A stretch of 64,000 nucleotides of DNA from Gongronella butleri (Eukaryota; Mucoromycota; Mucoromycetes; Mucorales; Cunninghamellaceae), in contig JAIWZP010000025.1 in NCBI GenBank assembly GCA_025201375.1, positions 124,001-188,000 on the forward strand, written 5' to 3'. A model generated the notes under the pieces. The model searched no databases and was not told the origin of the DNA. It saw nothing but the letters and a program-made list of their open reading frames with translations. Positions 12,491-27,110 of this stretch are shown piece by piece. Position numbers and translations under genes: made by a program. Every line of letters begins with the position of its first letter. The first letter of the stretch is position 1.

Positions 12491-12599
12491 TCAAATTTGG
12501 GAACGTTTGCACGAGTACTCCAGGAGAAATATGCCAAATTGTCCATTTTAACAAAGGGGCAACTAAAATTGACCAAGCAAGGCACGATGACGCCTCAAA

Positions 12600-13445
12600 A
12601 TACATTGCAACGTGAAATGGCGGGCTAGAAACCTCGAGTGGCACTCAACTTGCAAGGTGTCAAAAGGCAGTGGGGCGCGCCACATTCAAAATCAAAATTT
12701 CGTCGTGGCGAGGTCCAAAACCAAAATGGGAAAAATGGGTCTCCAGATCTCCACCAAACTTGCGCATAAGAGACACCGCAGGGAGAAACCGTGAAAATTG
12801 TCTAAAGAGAGTGGGATCGACTTGCAGGTTGGCGAGCAATTCATGATTTACGATTTAATTTCAAACGCGAATTGCACGGGAAAACCGCGTCCATGGAGCC
12901 GCGCCGACGCCTCCACTAGTAGGAGGGACCCCAGATGCATGGATTTGAAAAGGATCAGGTGTGTGGCACACGACATCTGACGCGGTTTATCACGCGTCAA
13001 AGTTTCCCCGCAAACAAACTGGTCATGTTAATTCTGTCTGCAACTAGCTTTTTGCAATGATCATCGACATCCTCATACCGGCAAGCCGCGTTCTTTCTGA
13101 TGATCCCGTTTCGTGGCTCTGTGGCCAATTTTCGTCGACTTTGCCTTGAAACGAAAAAACGAGACAAGTTACATTTTTCGCGGCAACTAGCCGATGCACC
13201 TCCTTTTTTTATTGCATCTGTGTCCGTTACTGGAGTGACATCACCATATGGTTGAAGTGGCGTGGCAATCTGAGGACTTGAATTTCGCTGTTTTCCGAGG
13301 GTCGACTACACCCCTTGGAAAATCCGCCATTTTCGAAATTGGTGATTGCTCATGATCCATTGCCTATAATATCTTGGGGATAGGCTCATTCGAAAGAGAC
13401 GACCTTGAGTCAGATATTCGTGGTATCGATTTCCTTGTAGGGGCG
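12600..13445 (+). repeat. Dispersed repeat B, copy 1
   Basis: About 800 bp matching 39040-39880 in the same orientation. Shared blocks include TCTCCAGAT.TCCACCAAACT, GCAGGGAGAAACCG, GGGACCCCAGATGCATGGAT, AAAGTTTCCCCGCAAACA, CCAATTTTCGTCGACTTT and CCCCTTGGAAAATCC, ending at TCATTCGAAAGAGA. No common open frame is kept, so it is non-coding in its present form. Confidence 0.85.
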
Positions 13446-13686
13446 CGATTCATGGAAAAAGCGACGAAAATACAAGAAACACGTTCCAAATGGTATTGTT
13501 CTCGAAGCGACTGGGTCGATCTCCACTTTTTATGACAACGCACACTGAATGGGCTCTGAACAAGTGCGTAGAAAGTGGATGGGCAATGGATCGTCGGTTA
13601 GATTTATTGGCGTGGGTATACACAAATGGGGTTAAGTCGATCTATTTCGTCTTTTTTTTTTTTTTTTTTTTTTGTAGTGTGTATGT

Positions 13687-15466
13687 CTAGTGACAATGGT
13701 CCGGCACGGGTGCGCCTGGAACGCGGTTGTATGTGGGCGATTGCCGATAATACACGATCATGGACACGGCGGTCAGGCATGCGACAATGAGCCACATTGT
13801 ATTGGCGCCAAGCGCTTGGTACACGATACCGCCAAAAATGGCGCCAAGGCCGCTGCCAATGCCATTGAAACACATGTTGAGCATGCCCTGCGCACGCGCC
13901 TTTAGCGCGTCTGGCGCGAGATCATTGGCTTGCAGCGCGCTCGAGCTCCAAATGAGCGCGTACGACGCGCCTATTACATATAAAAAAAGAAAAAAGGATC
14001 AGTTCTTGACGCGGCATTCCTTTGTAAAAACTTTAGACAAACGCACCATGCAGCAATTGTGTCGCGGTCGCAACCCACGCGCCATGCGGATGTTCGAGCG
14101 CAATGGCCAGCATGTACAACGAACAACGCAAAACAATCAAAACCTGGCCGCCGAGGAGCATCTGTTTGGGCCCGAGCGCGGCAAAGAGCTAAAAATAAAA
14201 TAATAAAAAAATTGAGCCCTCCATTCACATGATTTTTCCAATTGGTTTTTTTTACAGGTTTTGAAAAGAAGAAAAAGATGATTTCCGTGGAGCTGCCCAA
14301 GGGTCCTAGCCAGCCGACGAGTGCAGGGCTGGCACCGAGGTCCTTTTGCATGAAAAGAAAGAGGAAGGCTTGGACAATGGCAATGGCAAAGCCGGTGGTG
14401 ACCATGACGGCGAAAAAGCGTGCGGCGTCACGGTCGCGCAATAAAGACCAGATGGACGCGCTTGCTGCGACGGGATCGACGCCCGTGGCAGCCTCCATTG
14501 GTGCGGCGTGATGGTGGTGGTGGTCATGCTGCCTTCCATTGTCGAGGGAGCCGTAGCTGCTGGCACTGCTGTCGCTCTCGTCGCCATGCAAATGATGCGA
14601 TTCCGTGCTGAGCAGGGCGTCCTCGGGCTTGGTGGCAGGCGTCAGGTCCATGACTGCAACCGTGATCACAAAGGCAATCACGCACACCGAGTACACGACA
14701 AACAGCGCGTACGCGCCCATGAATTGCATACCCATCCCAGTGAGAAACACAGCAAGCCCATAGCCAATGGGGCATCCGATCTTTTGTTGTCCATACAGCG
14801 CCTTGTTGTCGCCGAGCACCATGAAAATCACTAAAAAATATGGCAAAAAAACGCGTCAGAGAACGCATGTTGAATAAATTGCCTTATTTTTTTTTAAAAA
14901 AAAAAAAAAACTTGCCTGTATCGACGGCCGCGGCAATGATGGGGTAGCCGAACCAGCTAAAGCCAAAGTTGCCCACAGAGACGAGCAGCAATGCCAAAAG
15001 ATGATTGTCCGTGATCAATGGCACGACGGCAATGGACAGCACCGCCTAAAAAGAAAAAAAAAAAGATGTCATATTTTAGGTCGAGAACGACGGAACATTT
15101 AGGAATGGCGGCCTTTTTTTTTTTTTACCATCCATCCCAGGAGCATGTTTTGGATCATGGTGCGCTTGTAGGCATGTGGATGCTTGTCAAGGTACGCGGT
15201 CCAATAGGGGAATGAGAAGCACGAGACAAAAGGTGCTAAAACAAATCATAAAAAGGGTTGTCAATTGAGTGTTCCATTGGCCATTTTGCGCACGGTCGTC
15301 GTTTTTTTTTTTTTTTACTAATAGCATAGAGCACGCCGATCTTGTCGGTGCCGAGGTGGAGTATTTTCTCGTAAAATGTGGGCAAGTACAGCATAGCGGA
15401 GCCCACGCAGCCAATGCTGAACACCGACAGAAGCTTTAGGGCAAGATACCACGGCTGGGGTGCCAT
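13687..15466 (-). CDS. Major facilitator superfamily transporter (MFS_1-like/MFSD6-like)
   Basis: Six exons (15319-15466, 15129-15235, 14916-15045, 14256-14830, 14047-14188, 13687-13970) give 461 residues with roughly twelve hydrophobic segments. The start MAPQPWYLALKLLSVF followed by FSIGCVGSAMLYLP, the intracellular PFVSCFSFPYWTAYLDKH (a D-rich loop after TM2), and GQQKIGCPIGYGLAVFLTG are features of the LacY-like MFS_1 group. The central cytosolic loop is long, Ser-rich and has HDHHHHH. Substrate is unknown. The intron between 14831 and 14915 has a GC donor (ACAG|GCAAGT), the only such site I found in this window. An in-frame ATG at 15511 would add 15 residues; 15466 fits the family better. 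Confidence 0.85.
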
Positions 15467-16135
15467 AGCGAGAGAGTTTTTGATAAAAAGGTGGGGGAGA
15501 GCGGGCGACAAAAGCAGTAACAGAAGTGAAAAAAAAAAAAAAAAAAAAAGAGAAAAGGAAAAATGGCGGGCCGACGCTCGCCCCTGAAATGGCGGAGCAA
15601 GCGCAACAAGCCCGCGCTCCGCCCAATGGCCGCCATTCCCCGCTGTATCGCGTGATCATTCCCCTGGATTTCTGGTTTTTTTTTTAGTTTTTTATTTTTT
15701 TGTTGTTGTGTTTCTGTTGCTTCGCATTGTTTTTTTTTTTTGGGCGACCAAATGGAGGAGATGGAGAGGGCAAATGAAAAAAAGTAAACACTGGAAAAAA
15801 AGAGTATTTGCCCAAAACTCTGCTTTTTTTCCGAGCCAAGTAAGCGATTTTGCACCTGAACTTGTGCAACCCCACCCTGACATGTTTCACCAACCATAAA
15901 TCAAATTGCATGCATCAGGCATATCCCGCCCAGTGGGAGAAAAAGGGACGATACTGATTTTTTTATTGTTTTCGATGATGATTGATGGGGGGGGGGTAGG
16001 CGGGGGATAGCAGAGTAAAAATACAACAAACGAGGGTACGGGGGTTGAGGGAAGACGAGAAAAAAAAGGGGAGGAAGAAAAGGGGGCTGCAAATTACGAA
16101 AAACAAAGAAAAGAAGAAAAAAAAAGATCGAGGCA
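15467..16135. other. Intergenic spacer, homopolymer-rich
   Basis: It lies upstream of the MFS start and downstream of the WOPR gene stop. It contains several A and T tracts and a G run near 15988, and presumably the MFS promoter. No gene seen. Confidence 0.55.
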
Positions 16136-16544
16136 TTAGAACGGGTGATGGGGATCCTGTGTGGCAAAGACGTTATTGTGGATCGAGTGATGGTTGTTCA
16201 TGGTGTAGCGCATGGGCAAGAAGCCGCTTGCGCCGGGTGACGAGGAGGAGGTAGGGGTTGGGGTGCTTGGATGCTGTTCCGGGTACGGCGCGTAATCCAA
16301 TGGCGCGTTGATCGCGTCATTTTGCAATGGATGGACGGGATTGAGCAATTGACCAAGATGGGACGACGACGACGACGCGACGGCCGCGGGTTCGCGCGGA
16401 GCATCCAGCAATTCGCCATTAGGGCCAGCCATGGCATGATGGACAATGGGCGACGATTGCGACGGTGGTGGCGGCATGCCATAATCCGTGCTATAGTGAC
16501 GTGGGTCATATCGTTGCGCCTGTTGTTGTTGTTGTTGTTGCTGT

Positions 16545-16576
<32 letters not shown>

Positions 16577-17864
16577 ATGAGACGAATGTTGCGCGTGTTG
16601 TTGTTGTTGATGGGTCGGCAATGGCAATTGGCCCGGCTGAGACGATGCCGACGACGTGCTAAAGTGGCGCTGATGCTGGAAAGACATGCGATGCGGCGAC
16701 GTCATCATGGTGGGGGAATTGGGCGATTGCATCGAGGCCATTTGCACATTCATGGCCACCACAGGTGAATACGACGAAGGATGATACATGGCATTCGACA
16801 TGGGCAACGAATGCGATTGCAAATAAGGGTACGGTGTCGACGACGAGGGCGATGGGGCCGCGGCCGCCGATGCGGGCGCGTGCGATGCTTCAGGTTTGAT
16901 ATAAAAGCCTTGTTGCGTGTGATCCGATCGCACGGAGCCCAATGACATGCTTCGCAATGGCTGTTGCTGTTGCTGCTGATGCGCGGCGTGCATGCGTCGG
17001 TCTATCAAATCAAATCAAAAAAAAAAAAGAGTCATAAATCAAAAAAATATCGTAAAAATGAGTTGGAGTGGGAAATTTTGAAGCGGAACCTTTTAAAATT
17101 ACCTCCATAAGGATCCGCCAGTGAGTCGGGGGACAATGGGCCATCCGAGGACGAGGAGCTGTGCTGGTCAAAGGTGGGCTCGATCATGGGTGGGATGCGG
17201 AAGTTCTGCTTGACGAGCAATTCGGGCGAGATTTCGAGGCTGGCGAGCTCGGGGACGGACGACGGCGTGCGCAGCTTGTTTTCCAACACGTCGCGTGGGT
17301 CGTAGTAGCTGATCAGGTGCTGCGAGACGCCATTGACCACAATGGACATGGTCTTTTTGATCAGGCCGTCCGGGCGGAAGCGATACGTGTCCGACAGACT
17401 ACCCACAAGTTGTCTTTCGCGATTGCGGTCCGTGTCAATGTTGCTGTAGCTCATGCGTCTATCCTCCATGGGCGTCATCAACGATGATTTCTTCTCCCCA
17501 GGATTGCGCTTATCCAATTCGCGATAAATCAAGAAATTGCCAAGAATACGCGATGGGCTCCAGACGCGTCCATCAGTCCATCGCTTGATACCTAGAAAGA
17601 GACAGCCATTGGTACGTAAGAACGACAAAAGAAAGTGGAGGGGAGGGGGGCAAAACGCAAAAAGAAAAACAATAAAAAAAATGAAATCTTACCAGATTCA
17701 CGCTGATCAAAGACAAAGACGGAGCCTGAGCGAATCATCTTGCGCTCACGCTCTTGCAGACGACGGCAGATACGAGGCAAAAGGCCACGACGGCAACCTT
17801 CAAAAATGAGCAGCACGTCTTGCGTGGTTTCGATGAAACCATGAAACGATTCGGTGACGAGCAT
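16136..17864 (-). CDS. Gti1/Pac2 family (WOPR domain) transcription regulator
   Basis: Three exons (17693-17864, 17103-17591, 16136-17001) give 508 residues. The N-terminus ESFHGFIETTQDVLLIFEGC, then RSGSVFVFDQRESG and, after the intron, IKRWTDGRVWSPSRILGNFL is the first WOPR box; YRFRPDGLIKKTM followed by HLISYYDPRDV is the second. Proteins of this family (Wor1, Ryp1, Gti1, Pac2) bind DNA and control morphological switching, gluconate uptake or sexual development in fungi. The C-terminal half is low complexity, with a run of about 18 glutamines encoded near 16520-16575 and Pro/Ser/His-rich sequence typical of activation regions. ATG 17864 starts directly before the conserved domain, although the frame is open further upstream. 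Confidence 0.93.
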
Positions 17865-18785
17865 TGGGAGCCGTGGGGGGTGGGGTGAAGCAGGGGGTAG
17901 GGTGTGGGGCTGAGGCGAAAAAAAGGGCGGGCGAGAACGAGCGAAAGTGAATGGACAAAAGAAAGAAAAAAAAAAAGAACAAAGGTGGGCGCGTTCAAAG
18001 GAGAGGAGAAAAGAAATAAAAGGCGGGGCAAGAAGAGCGATAAAACAAGAAAAACAAGAAAACGAAAAAAAAGAGCCGCCTAGTTGAAAAAAATAAAAAA
18101 AAAAGAGGACAAAGAAAAGAGAAAAACAGTAAAACAAAAAAAAAAAAGAAAAAAAAAAGTAAAAAGAGAGGTAAAAAAAAAGGGGAGGGGGGCGGCGGAT
18201 GCTCAGGCGTTTTGGCCCTTTTCGGCCTTTTTTTTTGGGAGCAAGGGAGGGCGCGAGTCATCGTTCATGAGACGATTTTATTCCACGATTTCTCATGGCG
18301 GGCTTGCACCACCTTGCCACCTCACATGTCGCGCGCGGGGTCCGCTTCCACACCATAAGGGTGGAATCCGCCCTCAGAAATTACCCCTTTATCCGCCCAA
18401 TTTCGCCCAATTGTGCGGCCAAGGAATGAAAAAAGCGACGCCGACTTGGAGATGGGATGATGTCGAAAGTGTGTGTTTGTGTTACCATTTCCAAATCCAG
18501 GGCACTGAAATTCCAAACATGCTTTTTTATTGGTCGAATCGCGAATTGATTTGTTAAGACGATTTTGCGTGGGAGAGGGGTGGCACAAAGCTTAAAATCG
18601 AGCTGTCAAAAGAGAGAAAAGAAAAATATATACTGGGGGTTCAAATGGAAATCTAAATCAAAAAAACAAAAAGAGAGTGGGGGCGGGACGCGCATAATAC
18701 TACAGAAAGTGGGGGTAGGGTGTGGGGGAGGAAATTGGAGGAATTGGAAAGGCAATTTTTTTTAAACAAAAAAATTGGATTTTTT
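17865..18785. other. Spacer between WOPR gene and HSP60
   Basis: 920 bp, purine-rich on the plus strand with many A runs (18070-18180). It holds the upstream region of the WOPR gene and the 3' side of HSP60. No gene, tRNA or repeat recognised. Confidence 0.55.
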
Positions 18786-22581
<3,796 letters not shown>

Positions 22582-23537
22582 ATGACGTCGCCGTATCGAA
22601 AAAATTCAATCTTTAGTTCCATGAACTTGTATGTTTTGACGGCAAGCGAGTGACCACGGGCGGTCTTTTTTTGACTTTTTTTTCTTTTTTTTTTCTTTTT
22701 CGCTCTGGCCTCCATTAGCTCGCCGACGTTGAATATGCTTGCGTCGTCACCGTCGTCGTTTGCCACACCGTCACCCTTTGCTCTGCGGCACCGCGATAGC
22801 TACGTGCACCAGCGCGAGCTCGAGTCGCAATTCTGCCGCGACCTTGTGTGCTGCAACCAGCCTATTGCCGACCTGCACGAGCTGCTACAACATTATGAGG
22901 AGCAGCATGTGGAATTGCAGGCCAATGAGGAGCCTGCCAAGCCCGAGGAAGATGACGAGGACGAAGAAATGGAAGAAGATGACGAACACGGCAATCTCCC
23001 CATTTTGCTCTCAACACAAGACATGTCTGCACTTGAACAAGAAAGTATTGGCATGGAAAACATGGATTTCAGCCATTTCAACATGCTGCATCCCAGTAAG
23101 AAACAAGAAAAAATCGAAAAAAACGAGCAAATGGGTCATTTTTTGCTTACAAACACGACCCGTTTTTTTTTTTTAACAAAAAAACAGCAATGGACGCCGA
23201 CAAGCCGTATCGATGCGACGTGCCAGGGTGCGACAAGGCGTACAAAAACCCCAATGGGCTCAAATATCATCGAATGCACGGCCATTGCGAATCCAATGAC
23301 TCGGACAATGAGCAGGACGCCCTGACCAAGCCTTATCAGTGCACTGTCATGGGCTGCCGCAAGCGCTACAAGAACATGAACGGCCTGAAATACCACATTG
23401 AGCACTCACACATCAAAAAGATGCAGCAATTGCCACCTTGGATGGCGTCTCCTTGGCCTGTCCAGCAGCAACCCGCCACCGTCCAGCAACACACGTTACC
23501 CCATAACACCCCGATGAATCCGCAGGCTTTCATGTAA
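22582..23537 (+). CDS. SFP1-like C2H2 zinc-finger transcription factor
   Basis: Three exons (22582-22628, 22719-23095, 23188-23537) give 257 residues. The C-terminal half carries two near-identical C2H2 fingers: YRCDVPGCDKAYKNPNGLKYH and YQCTVMGCRKRYKNMNGLKYH, each with two final histidines. The 'C.K.YKN.NGLKYH' form is that of Sfp1-type regulators, which in yeast tune ribosomal-protein and cell-size genes to nutrients. The middle contains a strongly acidic stretch (EEDDEDEEMEEDDEHG). The first exon, starting at ATG 22582, is inferred: splicing at 22629/22718 gives SSMNFSPTLNMLASSPSSF in frame. If wrong, the start would be a later Met near 22735. Confidence 0.85.
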
Positions 23538-24202
23538 AAAAAAAATACGAAAAAGAAAAAAAATTAGGAATCCACTCCATATTTCACACCCCTCCCTCTT
23601 TTTTCCCCTCTGCCCTCCCTGCTCTCCTCTTGCCTTCATTGTACGTATAGTCTTTATCATAGCTTATTTTTTGTTTCCTCACATCCTCAGTATCCCACTC
23701 CAATTGATCCCCCCCCCATCATTTTGAATAAAATCATCATCCGTTCCCCCAATTTTCTATTTGTGCTGCATTTTTCAACTCCTCGCCCTTGGCACACACG
23801 TTTTTCCCTCTTTTTTTTTTCCCATGACATCATGATGAAGCAAACCAAAAGCGGAGCACCCTGCGATAAAACAAAAAAAGGCTAAGAGAGGAGAAAAGGC
23901 CTCGGACACCACGTCGGCAAAAGGAAAAAAAGGGGAGACACCGGGACGTGATGATGGCATTGAGGTCATTGTCGCAGGGCATTGGGCTCCGGAGAAGGGT
24001 CCCTTCCATTGTCATGTGCATCGAATTAGGATGACGAGAAAGGTGACACGGTTCAGAAAAAAAAAAAAAAAAAAAAAGTGCGACAAAGCAACAATAGACC
24101 CGCCTTTGCCAAATCTTCCCGACCCGGCTTTTCTTTTCCTTTTTCTTCCACTCTTTCCTCTTTGTATCTTTTTTTTTTCTTTTTTTCTTATTCACTTTTA
24201 CA
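23538..24202. other. Spacer before the RasGEF gene
   Basis: 665 bp with T/C-rich sequence, an A run at 24058-24077 and a T/C-rich leader just before ATG 24203. No gene seen. Confidence 0.55.
23727..23732 (+). terminator. Poly(A) signal, SFP1-like gene
   Basis: AATAAA about 190 bp after the stop codon, in AT-rich 3' flank. Confidence 0.35.
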
Positions 24203-27024
24203 ATGGAAGATGTGGCATCTTCACTCCAGGCCGCCGAGCGTCTAGAGCAAGACGGCCTTATCAAGGTAAAGCAACCAATTTCGGGCCCCTTGCCCTCTAT
24301 TTTCTTCCCCCCCCTTTTTTTTAATGTCGAGACTCATTTTTTTTTTATCTTTTTTTTTCTGGCGAGAAAAGGAGGCCTATTTTAAATACATAAACATTGC
24401 TCAGTCGTCGCTACAGACACTCACCGATACCAAGTTTGTGCAAACCTGTAAAAAAAAGCAAAAAAGAGCGAGAATTTAGTCCAATTGCCCATTGAATTGA
24501 CCCCCCTTGTTTTTTTTTCTTTCTTGCTTTTCCTCTCTTTCTCTCTCGCTCCATATTGTGTTTTGGCTTGGCAGCCGTTGTGACGTCTCCCAAGCATTGG
24601 CCCGTCTTGATATCCACTATGCGAGCTTGCTTAGCCCACCTTGAAACGGTGCTCGAAACACACACTCCCGCGCAGCCACAGCAGCCCCAGCTCACAGGGG
24701 ACCAAAAGAAGCCGCCCGTACCGCCCAAGCCGTCGCGCATGCACAAGCCCAATATCCCGCCCAAGCCAGCAAGAGGCAATTTGTCACGTCCATCATCGCC
24801 AACCCACCAAAACGCACAGCAGCAGCAACAACAGCATCTTCAGCATCTTCAACAGCAGCCAAGTGCCCAAAACCAGAAACACGAGGACCATTTGCAGGGT
24901 AATCGGCATCTCATTTGGGCTCTCTCTTTTTTTTTATTTTATTGCCAAGAGCCCGTGTTCCACGCCCCCGTCTTTTTTTTTTATTTTTATGATCAATTGG
25001 GCTCATTTCCCTCATTTTTTTTTATTTTAGACAAATCGTCCGAGTCGTCAGCGACGCCGCATCGTCGGCCACCTCCACCGCCATCATCGTCTTCGTCGTC
25101 AGCATCATCGAGCAACCATCTGTCGCGCCCGCATAGCGTGCCGTCACCTGATCATCGCCTGGCCTCATCACATCGGCCCATCACGCAGGATCGTCTGTCG
25201 TCGGCAACCACCTTGGCGTCGCCGGCTTCCAATGCGTCAGACGACATTGACCCCACGCACCTGGTCCCTGCACAGACAAATGTCGAGCTAAACAGGTCCG
25301 TGACGGACCACGTGCCATTGATCCCGGCACCGCCCTTGCTTACGACACATCGCATCTTGCAGGCCAAGCTCGATGACCTGGAGCACGCCATGAAGCAACA
25401 TCGCGACCGGAAAAAGCAATTGCAATTGCAAACCCAGCAAATGGACCCGCGCATCGAGGACGACCTCAACCACCACATCCTCCTGTGCTCGCGCCAGGTG
25501 GCCGATACCAAGCTCACTCTCAATCGCGTACGCACACTCTACATGAGCGCCTCCACCGTCCCGTCCGTCATGCAATTCAAGCCACACCTCATCGCCTACC
25601 AGGTCACACTCATTGACGCCGCCATCTTCCTCGCCATTCCGCCCCCGGCCCTGCTCGCACACTCGGCAAAGCACCCGCATCCACGCATCGTCGCCTCAAC
25701 CGACTTTTTCAACTATATGACGCGCATGATTGAGCACAGCATCTTGCTTCCGCAAGAGGCTTCGGCGCGTGCACAGCTGATTCACTATTGGATCAAGGTC
25801 GCGTCGCGCTGCCTCGATCTCAACAACTACCAGTCGCTAAAGGCCATCGTGTCCGCTCTTGGCACGCCGCCTGTACAGCGATTGAGACGCACATGGGCTT
25901 ATATTCCCAAAAAGAGCGCCATCAAGCTGGACAGTCTCAACGAGCTGACCTCCGAAACGGACAATTACGCGCGCTACCGCGAACACATGGGCATGGTCAA
26001 TGCCACGGTCGTCAATGGCAAGTCCGTCGCGCAAATCCGCGCAGAACACTACACAAAGCCCACGCTGCCTTTTCTCGGCACCTTTTTGCACGACAGCACG
26101 TATTTGCTCGCCGCGTGCCAATCATCGGGCCAGTCGCCGCAACAGGACCCGCGTATCGTGCAATTGCTCGACGACATGAGGCGGTTCCAGCAGGGCCCGC
26201 GCTATGCTGCCGCCTTGCCGGGCACGTACAACAAACAACACCAAAAACACCATTTCCGCCCGTCCCTGTCCAATGCCCTACACCGCGGCGCCTCCGGCAT
26301 TGGCCGCATCAGCAACAATTTCGGCTTTGGGTCATCATCGTCGCCGTCCTCCGATGCCAATGGCAACAAGGACAGTGCAAGCAGCAGCGGCGCAAGCACA
26401 CAATCCATCCTTGGCGACGACGACGACGACAATGACAATGCGTCGGGCGGCGACATGGAGGAACAGCAGCAAATGGCCATGCAATACCTGCTCATGCGGC
26501 CCTGGGTAAACCAAGACACCGTCGACCAATTGTCCTTGCTGCGCGAACCCCCGCGCCAAAAGGCAAATACTATCAACAGCCACCGCAGCAACAGCAGCCA
26601 TGTCAGCAATGGCCACGTCAGCAGCACAGGCTCGTCCATCTACCTCGCCGTCAACAACGAAAGGCCAACCAGCATGGACGACGATTACCATCGCCGTCTG
26701 TCCGACGAAAGCTCCTCGCGCCTGTCCTCCAGCAGCAATACATCCTCGTCCCTCTGGCCCTTTGGCAGACGCAGCATGGACCAGCCCTCCGCCATCGGTG
26801 GAAACCAGGATCAGCCATCCCCAACCACCTCGTCCCCCTTGTCAAGCTCCGTCCCCATGACCATGTCCACCTCGGGCCCTCCCACCGCACCCGTCGTGCC
26901 ACCAAGACCCTCCAAACTCTCATCCCCACCACCCGTCGTCACAACACCACCCTCAAATGACGAATTCAAAGCCGTCCTCGCAAAGAGGCTCGCCAAAGTG
27001 AGCCAGCCCGATACCAATGCCTAG
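24203..27024 (+). CDS. Ras guanine-nucleotide exchange factor (CDC25-type RasGEF)
   Basis: Four exons (24203-24265, 24372-24447, 24575-24898, 25031-27024) give 818 residues. The RasGEF core spans roughly residues 335-545: it has AYQVTLIDAAIFLAIPPPALL, ARAQLIHYWIKVASRCLDLNNYQSL-type helices and a PTLPFLGTFLHDSTYL motif. It should load GTP on a Ras-family protein and so act in growth or morphogenesis signalling at the membrane. The N-terminal 90 residues form a helical segment (EAYFKYINIAQSSLQTL) that resembles an MIT-like bundle, followed by proline motifs KPPVPPKPSR and PPKPAR that could bind SH3 domains. The C-terminal 270 residues are Ser/Asn/Pro-rich and end with another PPRPSK motif. No RasGEF_N, SH3 or PH domain is visible, so it is not the orthologue of yeast Cdc25 itself. 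Confidence 0.88.
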
Positions 27025-27104
27025 ATTTTTCTCTTTTTTTTTTTTTTTTTCTTCTCTCTCTTTCTCTTCTTCTCCACCCCTTTTCCCAGCCAATCCATCC
27101 ACAA

Positions 27105-27110
27105 AATAAA
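27105..27110 (+). terminator. Poly(A) signal, RasGEF gene
   Basis: AATAAA 80 bp after the stop codon. Confidence 0.45.

Larger units (their letters stand above)
11781..13686. other. Gene-free interval with tandem and dispersed repeats
   Basis: It runs from upstream of the synthetase start to the 3' end of the transporter gene. It contains the synthetase promoter region, an imperfect 150-bp tandem duplication (12184-12490) and repeat B copy 1 (about 12600-13445). I see no exon here; the short open frames are not conserved between the repeat copies. Confidence 0.6.

Noticed and set aside
12600..13445. Repeat B as a protein-coding transposon fragment
   Set aside because: None of the short frames is shared between the two copies, and no transposase or reverse-transcriptase motif is visible.
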